Shown piece by piece: positions 57,291-64,000 of a DNA stretch of 64,000 nucleotides (its first letter is position 1; each line of letters opens with the position of its first letter). The stretch comes from Enterobacter cloacae subsp. cloacae ATCC 13047 (lineage in GTDB: Bacteria; Pseudomonadota; Gammaproteobacteria; Enterobacterales; Enterobacteriaceae). The stretch is from positions 1,054,001-1,118,000 of the forward strand of contig NC_014121.1 in assembly GCF_000025565.1 (NCBI RefSeq). Direction: 5' to 3'. The notes below the pieces were generated by a model, which was not told where the DNA came from, did no database searches, and saw nothing but the letters and a program-made list of their open reading frames with translations. Made by a program: the position numbers and the translations under genes.

Positions 57291-58295
57291 ATGTACGCAT
57301 TCAAAGCCGAAAGGCCGGACGCTGCACGCCGTTATCACAGTAAATTCGTATCTGGCACAAATTACCAGGAATCTTCAAACAGAAGATTTGCATTAAGTAA
57401 ACCAACAGAAAATATTTTGCGAAGCTCAATTCTTGAGTCTGGTTGGTTAATCAATAATATCACTTTGCGTGACGTTAATGCTGTTTCAGGTAATGCCATT
57501 AATATTGGAGCCAGCGAGTTACATACAGGACGAGTTCACGGTGGCAGATTCCGTAAGATGTTAGCAATAAATGGCACTGAATTTTTTCTGTCCGAAACTG
57601 ACACGTGTGCACGAATCAGCTATTTAGATATGTCACATATTTATCATACAGGTGTTCAGGGCGAATTTGATAAATCGGTCAGTGCGTTTTTTAGTCAGGC
57701 TTATGCACTTGATATGTTGCGGGTTGGTTTTAATGGAGAGTCAATTGCCGATACGACTGATCCTGAGATCAATAAAAAAGGTGAGGACGTAAATATCGGT
57801 TGGCATGCGCTGGCAAAAGACTATCGAGATGGTCAGCAGGTTCTAAGCACCCCTCTAACCCTTGGAGATACCGGGGAATGGAAAAACCTCGATCTGCTCG
57901 CTAATCACCTCATCACTGAGTTGATTGCAGAGCCTTATCGGGAAGATCCGCGTCTGGTGGTTCTCGTGGGTGCCGAGCTTGCTGCTAAACAGCGTCTTAA
58001 GCTCTTCAACGCAGCTGATCGCCCGGCTGATGTGGATGCTGCACAAATGGCAGTCAGTTCGGTTGCTGGACGGTTTGCTTTTATCCCGCCGTTCATGCCG
58101 GGAAAACGTCTTGCGGTCACTACGCTGGATAATCTGCACATCTATACCCAGTCCCGAACCCGATCATTCCGGGCTGAGTTTGATGATGAGAAAAGTGAAT
58201 ACGTTAATTCTTATCTTCGTAATGAAGGGTATGCGCTGGGTGAACCGGAGCTTTATGCGGCTGTTGATGAGAGTGCGGTGACTTTTTCTGACTGA
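57291..58295 (+). CDS. P2 gpN-like major capsid protein
   Basis: 334 residues. Alignable to phage P2 gpN through its middle and end: FSQAYALDMLRVGFNGESIADTTDP with VNIGWHALAKDYRDG (P2: DFIMAGFNG, AETSD, VAVGWLQKYR), then LDLLANHLITELIAEPYREDPRLVVLVG and LDNLHIYTQSRTRSFRAEFDDEK. HK97 fold expected. AAGGA precedes the ATG. Classical P4 carries no major capsid gene and instead redirects the helper's capsid, so this is unusual for a satellite. A terminator follows. Confidence 0.85.
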   Translation: MYAFKAERPDAARRYHSKFVSGTNYQESSNRRFALSKPTENILRSSILESGWLINNITLRDVNAVSGNAINIGASELHTGRVHGGRFRKMLAINGTEFFLSETDTCARISYLDMSHIYHTGVQGEFDKSVSAFFSQAYALDMLRVGFNGESIADTTDPEINKKGEDVNIGWHALAKDYRDGQQVLSTPLTLGDTGEWKNLDLLANHLITELIAEPYREDPRLVVLVGAELAAKQRLKLFNAADRPADVDAAQMAVSSVAGRFAFIPPFMPGKRLAVTTLDNLHIYTQSRTRSFRAEFDDEKSEYVNSYLRNEGYALGEPELYAAVDESAVTFSD

Positions 58296-58310
58296 GACTA
58301 TAGAAACAAA

Positions 58311-58333
58311 AAGACCCGCTAAAAGCGGGTCTT
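58311..58333 (+). terminator. Intrinsic terminator after the capsid gene
   Basis: AAGACCCGCT (58311-58320) and AGCGGGTCTT (58324-58333) form a 10-bp stem with an AAA loop; only a short T-run follows, but the A-rich left side could also serve the opposite strand. Confidence 0.75.
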
Positions 58334-58385
58334 ATGCACAGCAACAGGATAATGAAAAACCGAAACTTCGGTCTGCGGTTTAAGA

Positions 58386-58976
58386 ATGCCAGGGTTTATC
58401 TATATGTTCAACACACAAGATTCGGTTATAAAATTCTTGCACCATGCTAAATGCTCGGGCTATATTCGCAGCGTTGCCGCAAAATCGGCAATCGGGCGTA
58501 GGAACCCGTGTTATCTGAAGGCGACACCACACGCGCCGAGCGTGTTTTTTTGTGTCGTAGCTTTGACTCACCCTTATTTTATGGTGTGGTGGTTAACCGT
58601 ATCTATTCGTTATTTACGCCACATCATCCAAATTATGGTAGTCCAGGCGGGGCAGCTTTCGGGCTGGCCGGTATCCTTCAGAGCCGGTATTCCTACCCCC
58701 GTTTGGGCTACCACCCATGAGCGTAGGAACTCCGGTGGTAGCGTTACCCGCTATCTGAAGGAGATTGCCACCATGGCTACGATCCCTGCTTTGCCTCACC
58801 CTCAATTTACCTTTGTATTTCTCGCTGTTCGCCGTTCTGACTATGCCGCGCGTCCATTCGCTGTGCGTACTGTTGCACCCTGCGAGCGAGCTGCACGTCT
58901 GAAACTCGTTGCCGATTTTGTACTGAGCTTCGCCGCACGTATTCCGATGAACAATTTCGGGGAGGTGAACGCATGA
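58386..58976 (+). CDS. ash/Icd-like protein over a P4-type immunity leader
   Basis: Up to 196 residues. The C-terminal part (FTFVFLAVRRSDYAARPFAV, FVLSFAARIPM) matches the host-division-inhibitor Icd-like family, and the upstream part (GYIRSVAAKSAIGRRNP, ATPHAPSVFF) matches ash-family annotations. The start is uncertain. A well-placed AAGGAG precedes ATG 58773, giving a 67-residue protein that covers the Icd-like core; ATG 58581 is another option. An intrinsic terminator lies inside the long frame, so the upstream part may be conserved as RNA rather than protein. The next gene overlaps its stop by 4 bp. Confidence 0.65.
   Translation: MPGFIYMFNTQDSVIKFLHHAKCSGYIRSVAAKSAIGRRNPCYLKATPHAPSVFFCVVALTHPYFMVWWLTVSIRYLRHIIQIMVVQAGQLSGWPVSFRAGIPTPVWATTHERRNSGGSVTRYLKEIATMATIPALPHPQFTFVFLAVRRSDYAARPFAVRTVAPCERAARLKLVADFVLSFAARIPMNNFGEVNA
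58522..58556 (+). terminator. Internal terminator in immunity leader
   Basis: ACACGC (58529-58534) and GCGTGT (58540-58545) around GCCGA, followed by T6; an outer pair CGACAC/GTGTCG encloses it. In P4 early transcription is ended prematurely in the leader to keep the prophage silent, and this hairpin sits where such a site would be. Confidence 0.65.
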
Positions 58977-59212
58977 ACCATTTACCTATCACTAAACATG
59001 GTTGCACCTTGTCTGAAGTGGGCGAAAGCCGTCTTTTACGAATAGCTCAGGCCAGCGAGTTTCTTGCCGAAATTCTTTCAATGCCTGTAATGAGCGGAAC
59101 GAAAACGATTTCTGCTGAAGGTGCCGCAGCGCTAATGGCATGTATTGCAGAACAGCTGGAAGGCGTAGTGAAGGAAACCAGCACTATGAAAGGAGAAAGC
59201 GATGCACGCTAA
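58973..59212 (+). CDS. Small satellite protein, unknown
   Basis: 79 residues, overlapping the stop of the gene before it by 4 bp and the start of the next by 11 bp. Helical, no cysteine cluster or helix-turn-helix I can name; resembles small conserved proteins found before primase genes in P4-like elements. Part of the replication operon. Confidence 0.65.
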   Translation: MNHLPITKHGCTLSEVGESRLLRIAQASEFLAEILSMPVMSGTKTISAEGAAALMACIAEQLEGVVKETSTMKGESDAR

Positions 59213-59612
59213 TATCGGGATCAACTCACCAGAATTTCGGGCGGCATTTCTGCGCTCCTGCATTGCTGACGCCTATATCTCCCTGATGCTGCGGATTAAT
59301 GGGGAAGCTGTGTATATCGAGGATGGCGAGCGTATCGAGCTGACACCTGAGCGTGTGGCCATGAATATTCTTTATCATATTGAAGCGCCCTGGATTAACG
59401 AATTCGGCCAGGAAGAGGGGCATCGTCTGGCGTGTGACGTTCTGGAGCGAATGCTGTCACCTGGTTACATGGCTGAAAATATTCGTCTTTCCGCATTTGG
59501 TGTTTCTGAGCTACGTGAAGTGTACCGGGACATCGTTTTCGGTGCGCCAGATGGAGAAGTACCTCCGGGGTTCAGCATTACCACTGCGGGAGTCGGGGAG
59601 GTACTGCTATGA
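59202..59612 (+). CDS. Satellite protein of unknown function before primase
   Basis: 136 residues, acidic and helical. Preceded by AAAGGAG and overlapping its neighbours on both sides (11 bp and 4 bp), so it is translated with the primase. No recognised motif. Confidence 0.65.
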   Translation: MHANIGINSPEFRAAFLRSCIADAYISLMLRINGEAVYIEDGERIELTPERVAMNILYHIEAPWINEFGQEEGHRLACDVLERMLSPGYMAENIRLSAFGVSELREVYRDIVFGAPDGEVPPGFSITTAGVGEVLL

Positions 59613-62296
59613 AAGTTCAGTCTGTATCTGCGGTTTCGGGGGCAGCAAACGGGCGCTGGCCACACATCCTTTCCGCGTTAGGGATTAATGTTCCTTCCGC
59701 CCGGCGCCACGGTGCCTGTCCGGCCTGCGGCGGAAAAGATCGCTTTCGTCTTGATGACAAAGATGGGCGCGGAACATGGTTCTGTAATCAGTGCGGCAAT
59801 GGCGATGGCCTTGATTTAGTCCGTCTGGTGACTGGACGCTCAGTGAAGGAGGTCGCGGGAATGGTCTCTGAGGTTCTGGCATTGCCTGAAGTACAGGATA
59901 AACCCGCTATGCCAGCCAGGAAAAAGACGGGGGGAAACGAGACTGGGGCAGACCGCTATCAGAAACTTAAAAAGCTGTCTCAAAACGGTGAATCAGCCTA
60001 TCTGACCGGAAAGGGATTACAGGGTTACTCTTTACCGCTTCTTACTGCCACCATCAATCTGGCGGGGATGTCTTTTCCAGCCGGGTCGCTGCTGCTGCCC
60101 TTAACTGACATCACCGGGAATGTTACAGGCGGTCAGCTTATTAACTCCGATGGTGATAAAAGTCTTTTACCCGGCAGTCAGCTGTCAGGTGCTTTTATTG
60201 CCGTGGCTGATGCTCCGTCTGATGCTCCGGAACAGGTCATTATCACTGAAGGATATGCCACTGCGTTGACGGTCAGCCTCCTGGCTGACGGCTGGATCGT
60301 TGCAGCTATTGCGGCCACAAATTTGGTAAAGGTTGCTGAGCAAATCCGCATTCGATGGCCTGACACCCGGATTATCCTGGCTGGAGATAACGATCTTGTT
60401 GACGGGAAAGAGAACACTGGCCGGGTATGGGCTGAAAAAGCGGCGAAAGCAGTAGATGGTTGGGTAACGCTGCCACCGGTACGTCATAAAGCCGACTGGG
60501 ATGATTATCGCCAGGAAACCGGGAAGGAAAGGGCGCGTGAAGCCTTCCGGGAGGAAATGACATTGCACGGAAAAGGGCAAACCAGATTGCCGCAGGGCTT
60601 CAGGCTCACGAAAGAATATTTGTGGTACGACAAGCTGGTGAACAAATCAGATGGTGACACTGAGATCCGCAATATCAAGATTTGCAGCCCGCTGCGTGTG
60701 ACAGCTATCACCAGCGATGCTGACGGCAGCAACTATGGCCGACTGCTGGAATGGGAGGACACCAACGGTATGAGCCGAAAATGGGCAATGCCGATGGAAA
60801 TGCTGGGCGGCAGCGGGGAAGAGCTGCGGCGCGTGCTGCTGGTCAATGGGCTTTCTTATATCAATATCAACGGGATGGCCAGAGCACACCTGATGGAATA
60901 TATCTCCCTGTGCAAACCCGACAGAAAAGTGACCTGTGTAAATAAAACAGGCTGGCATGGCGGGGTTTATGTTCTTCAGGATGAAGTGATCGGCAAAGAG
61001 TCACAGTCTGTCATTCTCCAGACTTCCAGCGTTCAGGGGCGTGATTTTCGTGTTACGGGCACCACGGAAGAATGGCGGGAAAACATAGGCCGCTATTGCG
61101 TCAATAATGCCCGACTGGCCTTTGCCGTAAGCCTGGCATTCGCCGCGCCGCTTCTGAAGCTGGTTGGCATAGGTGGCGGCGGTTATCACCTGAAAGGTGA
61201 ATCTACAGACGGTAAAACCACGACCATGAAAGTGGCTGCTTCGGTGTGCGGTGGTACGGATTTCTGGCATACATGGCGTGCTACCGGGAACGCGCTGGAA
61301 GGAACGGCCAGCCGCCGCAATGATGCCACACTGATGCTTGATGAAATCCGCGAGGTGGATGGCAGAGAGGCGGGAAATATTGCCTACATGCTGGCGAACG
61401 GCCAGGGCAAAGCCCGCGCCCGAACTGATGGTTCGGTACGGGAAACAAACCGCTGGAATTTGTTGTTTCTTTCCACGGGGGAGCTGTCACTGGTCGAGCA
61501 TGCCGCCAGTGCCGGAGAGCGAACCTACGCCGGGGTTGAAGTGCGCATGATCCAGATCCCGAGTGATTCGGGCAAGCATGGAGTATTTGAGGAGCTGCAC
61601 GGCTTTAGTGGCGGTAAAGCGCTGGCGGAGCATCTGGAACACGCCGTTATTCATTATCATGGCTCACCCTTCCGCGACTGGCTGCATTGTCTGACAGCCG
61701 ATCTCCAGGAACTGACCAGCCAGGCGAAAGCGCTGCTGAAGGACTACACCCGCAGGTTGACACCAGCGGATGCAGGAAATCAGGTTGGGCGTGCTGTTAC
61801 CCGTTTTGCGCTGGTTGCTATGGCCGGAGAACTTGCCACACAAGCCGGGATAACCGGATGGCCTGAAGGTGAGGCGTTCAGGGCTGCTGAGTGTTGCCTG
61901 GCCTCATGGATGGCTGATCGTGGGCATACCGCGAACCAGGAGGATAAAACCGCACTGGATCAGGTCAGGGATTATATGACACGTAATCAGTTCAGCCGCT
62001 TTGCTGACTGGCACGACGACAGGAACCGTCCACTGGCGATGATGGGGTTCAGGAAAGTGGACAAGGGCGACAACGTGACAGAATCCACTGTGACCTTCTA
62101 CGTATTGCCATCTGGCTGGAAAGAAATTTGTAAAGGGTTCGATTCGCGTAAGGTGGCCAGATTGTGTGTTGAGGCGGGATGGCTGAAGGCCGGAGAGGAC
62201 GGGAGAACACAAAACAGCGTTCGCCTGCCAGAAATAGGGCTTAAGCGCGTGTACCAGTTTAATACGCAAGTATTGGGTAGCACCGATCCCGAATAG
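59609..62296 (+). CDS. TOPRIM-DUF927 primase-helicase
   Basis: 895 residues in three parts. Residues 1-100 hold a primase zinc ribbon (CPACGGKDRFRLDDKDGRGT, then CNQCGNGDGLDLV). Residues about 200-300 form a TOPRIM domain (IITEGYATALTVSLLA, later ILAGDNDLVDG with the Asp-x-Asp). From about 330 comes a DUF927-type ATPase with Walker A GESTDGKTTTMKVAAS and a probable Walker B in ATLMLDEIREVDG. It replaces the alpha-type primase/helicase of P4 and should prime and unwind at the adjacent iterons. It overlaps the previous gene by 4 bp. Confidence 0.93.
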   Translation: MKVQSVSAVSGAANGRWPHILSALGINVPSARRHGACPACGGKDRFRLDDKDGRGTWFCNQCGNGDGLDLVRLVTGRSVKEVAGMVSEVLALPEVQDKPAMPARKKTGGNETGADRYQKLKKLSQNGESAYLTGKGLQGYSLPLLTATINLAGMSFPAGSLLLPLTDITGNVTGGQLINSDGDKSLLPGSQLSGAFIAVADAPSDAPEQVIITEGYATALTVSLLADGWIVAAIAATNLVKVAEQIRIRWPDTRIILAGDNDLVDGKENTGRVWAEKAAKAVDGWVTLPPVRHKADWDDYRQETGKERAREAFREEMTLHGKGQTRLPQGFRLTKEYLWYDKLVNKSDGDTEIRNIKICSPLRVTAITSDADGSNYGRLLEWEDTNGMSRKWAMPMEMLGGSGEELRRVLLVNGLSYININGMARAHLMEYISLCKPDRKVTCVNKTGWHGGVYVLQDEVIGKESQSVILQTSSVQGRDFRVTGTTEEWRENIGRYCVNNARLAFAVSLAFAAPLLKLVGIGGGGYHLKGESTDGKTTTMKVAASVCGGTDFWHTWRATGNALEGTASRRNDATLMLDEIREVDGREAGNIAYMLANGQGKARARTDGSVRETNRWNLLFLSTGELSLVEHAASAGERTYAGVEVRMIQIPSDSGKHGVFEELHGFSGGKALAEHLEHAVIHYHGSPFRDWLHCLTADLQELTSQAKALLKDYTRRLTPADAGNQVGRAVTRFALVAMAGELATQAGITGWPEGEAFRAAECCLASWMADRGHTANQEDKTALDQVRDYMTRNQFSRFADWHDDRNRPLAMMGFRKVDKGDNVTESTVTFYVLPSGWKEICKGFDSRKVARLCVEAGWLKAGEDGRTQNSVRLPEIGLKRVYQFNTQVLGSTDPE

Positions 62297-62322
62297 TTAT
62301 CGCGTGAGTCTTATTTTTATGA

Positions 62323-62511
62323 GGTAACACTGGTAACAGAGGTAACAGGCAGTAATGACGAGGCTTGCCATTGTTACCAGTCAGAAATATCCACTGGTAA
62401 CAGTGGTAACAAAAATCAGTGTGTTACCACGCGTTACCTCTTTATTTGGCTCACTGGTAACAGATTAATTTCAATTAAATCAACGATGTTACACGTGTTA
62501 CCAGTGTTACA
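62323..62511. other. Putative replication origin: GGTAACA iteron array
   Basis: About 12 copies of GGTAACA or its complement TGTTACC (a few with one mismatch) within 189 bp: forward at 62323, 62332, 62341, 62396, 62405 and 62456, reverse at 62372, 62422, 62432, 62487, 62496 and 62505. Several are spaced 9 bp apart. The array directly follows the primase-helicase gene, as the P4 origin and cis-replication region follow its alpha gene. An AT-rich stretch (62464-62482) inside could be the unwinding element. Confidence 0.8.
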
Positions 62512-62573
62512 CGTTCAGAACAAGAGGGAGGGAACCAAAATCCCTTCTTCTGGCAGGCAACAGAGGTTTAGTT

Positions 62574-62846
62574 ATGCGAGTGATGAAAATTTACTGCCCG
62601 GAGTGTATGTCTGCGGCAACGGTGAGGAAAACAAACCGAAAGCACCCCAAATTATCAGATGTGTACTGTTATTGCTCAAATGTAGAATGTGGGCATACGT
62701 TTGTGATGAACGTTTCCTTTTCACACACGATTAGTCCCAGCGCGTTGAGCGGCCAGGGACGGATTAAAGAGCTAATGGATGCCCTGCCACCGGACGAGCG
62801 ACAAAAAGCATTAGAACTCCTGTTGGCAGCCAAAGAGAGCCACTGA
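62574..62846 (+). CDS. Ogr/Delta-family late-gene activator
   Basis: 90 residues from ATG 62574; ATG 62583 (MKIYCPECMS) is an alternative start that matches family length better. Zinc-binding pattern CPEC and CSNVEC-GH, as in P2 Ogr and P4 Delta, which activate P2-type late promoters through the alpha subunit of RNA polymerase. In a satellite it would let the element switch on helper late genes. Confidence 0.88.
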   Translation: MRVMKIYCPECMSAATVRKTNRKHPKLSDVYCYCSNVECGHTFVMNVSFSHTISPSALSGQGRIKELMDALPPDERQKALELLLAAKESH

Positions 62847-63282
62847 ACGGTTCGCCGGGAGAAACTAAAATTTTCCCGGCTTCGGTTCATTAAATTTCAG
62901 TTGCTTAAGAACAATGTCTATAAGAATCAGTTTCTTAACTTTTAAGTGTGCCGTCAGTTATCATGAGAAATCTCACCTAAAATTTTATATCTCTTTACTA
63001 TCAATAGCTTAATTCAAGTGGTTATGATGTTGGAGTAAAGCTAAACTGAAAAAAGCTGAAATTCTTTTCACTCTTTTCAGTTCCCTGCTCGTTGTAAATC
63101 CCCAGTTGTGGCGCGGTCTGGCGCTATCATTTGTAAAAAATCCCAACTGAAAAATTTTTGCGATCTGAAAACCGCAGGCGGGTGCGGTGTAGTGCGATTT
63201 TGGCCAAAATCGACTTTTGTTGACCAATGAATCAGGTCATGGTTTATTAATAAAACACTATTAAAACTGTAGAGGAATGCAT
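62847..63282. other. Intergenic region with hairpin and perfect palindrome
   Basis: 436 bp without a gene. GCCGGGA (62854-62860) and TCCCGGC (62874-62880) form a possible terminator after the Ogr gene. At 63195-63212 there is an 18-bp perfect palindrome CGATTTTGGCCAAAATCG, 70 bp before the next gene, a candidate operator. 63095-63195 contains GC-rich short repeats I cannot interpret. Confidence 0.55.
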
Positions 63283-64000
63283 ATGCGTTTTTCGGAATTT
63301 TTTGGAGTTAAAAGGAATCAATCGGAATTAGATTTCGTAGATGTTCCTTTAGATACAGATATTGAGGTGTTTTTAGATCCTGCGGCAATAAAGTCACTTA
63401 ACTCGCCTTGGGGTAATGAATTGTCTTCACATCTTCAAAATTATTTTGAAACAGTTCTGAAACTAATTAAAAATGGTGAAGATGTTAAAGCACAAAATCT
63501 ACTTTCATGTTTAAACGAAAGGAATGAGTATCATTTAGGATACTCGAGTGGGAAATCAAGAGGCCATGGTTTTGGTGAAGGCGCTGCAAAGACTGTTTGG
63601 GGAGCTTTGACAAAGAGCAAGGCTGCGAAGTCTGGTCTGTTACAAGATTTAGAAGATACTGCCTTATTAATTGAGGGCATTGGAACTGACATGATTTCAG
63701 ATGCAGTTTCAAATATATTAAGAGGCCCGTTAATAAAATACACGCAAGATATTTGTAATTACTATGATATTAAGTTAACTGATAATGTCCCATCTGGGCC
63801 TATCTGGAATCCAAGAGAGGAGAAGTGGGAGCAGGGATATGTCTCGTTGCCGATGACTAATGAAGGTAAAGTGATTCTTGTTCCGAAAATAATTGTCAGA
63901 CATCAAATAACTTATCAGCATGATGAATACTATAGACATTTTTTATTACCTGAAATGCAAAAGCAACATTTAAAAGCTGGCTCAGAACTAATTCAGTTGT
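63283..64000 (+). CDS. AT-rich satellite cargo gene, 3' end outside window
   Basis: Open from ATG 63283 (preceded by AGAGGA at 63271-63276) to the window edge, 239 codons. It opens MRFSEFFGVKRNQSELDFVD and continues VPLDTDIEVFLDPAAIKSLN, then YSSGKSRGHGFGEGAAKTVW and LIEGIGTDMISDAVSNILRG. The opening resembles uncharacterised proteins found in phage and satellite cargo regions, some of them near defence genes, but I cannot name the family. Codon and base use are AT-rich compared with the rest of the satellite, suggesting recent acquisition. A defence role is a guess from position only. Confidence 0.75.
   Translation, partial: MRFSEFFGVKRNQSELDFVDVPLDTDIEVFLDPAAIKSLNSPWGNELSSHLQNYFETVLKLIKNGEDVKAQNLLSCLNERNEYHLGYSSGKSRGHGFGEGAAKTVWGALTKSKAAKSGLLQDLEDTALLIEGIGTDMISDAVSNILRGPLIKYTQDICNYYDIKLTDNVPSGPIWNPREEKWEQGYVSLPMTNEGKVILVPKIIVRHQITYQHDEYYRHFLLPEMQKQHLKAGSELIQL

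Larger units (their letters stand above)
53877..64000 (+). mobile_element. P4-type phage satellite integrated at thrW (left part only)
   Basis: Starts at the thrW 3' end with a tyrosine integrase and carries, in order, a putative regulator, AlpA, an unknown protein, a gpN-like capsid protein, an ash/Icd-type immunity-leader region, two small genes, a TOPRIM-DUF927 primase-helicase, an iteron array, an Ogr/Delta activator and an AT-rich cargo gene. No terminase, portal or tail genes are seen, so it would depend on a helper, probably a P2-like phage. The right end and its attachment repeat are beyond the window. Confidence 0.85.

Noticed and set aside
57291..58295. Complete resident P2 prophage
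   Set aside because: No portal, terminase or tail genes are seen and the replication genes are satellite-like; the capsid gene alone does not make a prophage within this window.
62323..62511. CRISPR array
   Set aside because: Repeats are only 7 bp, in both orientations and with irregular spacing, and there are no cas genes; iterons explain it better.
53877..64000. Right attachment site within the window
   Set aside because: I looked for a second copy of the thrW 3' end after 62 kb and did not see one; the element continues past the edge.

Overview
The window looks like chromosome of an enterobacterium close to Enterobacter (E. cloacae complex or a near relative). From about 29.3 kb to 53.9 kb it follows the E. 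coli order yafV-fadE-gmhA-yafJ-yafK-dinB-pepD-gpt-frsA-crl-phoE-proB-proA-thrW with very similar proteins. It also carries an nqrABCDEF-nqrM operon between yafK and dinB, which E. coli lacks but Klebsiella/Enterobacter-type genomes have. The species call is an inference from gene order and protein similarity.

Region 1 (1-13.6 kb) is one long plus-strand operon that enters from outside the window. It encodes a fatty-acid/polyketide-like pathway: a FabZ-like dehydratase (cut by the window edge), an acyl carrier protein, a GcvT-like folate-binding protein, a ketosynthase fused to a catalytically dead ketosynthase (a KS-CLF fusion), a further degenerate ketosynthase, a remote thiolase-fold candidate and a FabD-like malonyltransferase. 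Interleaved with these are a LolD-like ATPase, an FtsX/MacB-type permease, a LolA-like periplasmic carrier, a secreted helical protein, a probable outer-membrane barrel and a multispanning membrane protein. I read it as a pathway that makes an acyl product and moves it to the outer membrane. I do not recognise it as a described cluster, and it is the best candidate here for an undescribed system.

Region 2 (13.6-20.7 kb, minus strand) is a type I secretion operon (LapB-type ABC exporter, HlyD-type adaptor, TolC-type channel with an unusual N-terminal extension) with no substrate gene in view. Upstream lie two paralogous EcpR-like LuxR-family regulators that share an N-terminal four-cysteine motif.

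Region 3 (20.7-29.3 kb) is a gntR-led peptide-import operon: FadR-type regulator, two Dpp/Opp ATPases (the second with a +1 frameshift at a T6 tract), binding protein, two permeases and a cytoplasmic gamma-glutamyltransferase. A perfect GAACCAAT palindrome lies upstream, with a half-site touching the regulator start codon.

Region 4 (29.3-53.9 kb) is core chromosome: YafV, FadE with a FadR site, GmhA, YafJ, YafK/DpaA, the Na+-NQR operon, a degenerate GDPD-fold protein, DinB with a LexA-like box, PepD, Gpt, FrsA, Crl, PhoE with a Pho box, ProB, ProA and tRNA-Thr(CGU). Two insertion sequences interrupt it. An IS10-like IS4-family element (43504-44782) sits in a REP-like palindrome, and an IS903 copy (48740-49796) disrupts the 3' end of crl. 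Both have clear 9-bp target duplications.

Region 5 (53.9-64.0 kb) is the left part of a phage satellite integrated at thrW. It has a P4-type integrase, an AlpA-like regulator, a P2 gpN-like major capsid protein, a P4-like leader with an internal terminator under an ash/Icd-like frame, a TOPRIM-DUF927 primase-helicase, an array of about 12 GGTAACA iterons (putative origin) and an Ogr/Delta activator. It ends in an AT-rich cargo gene that runs off the window. The right attachment site is not in view.
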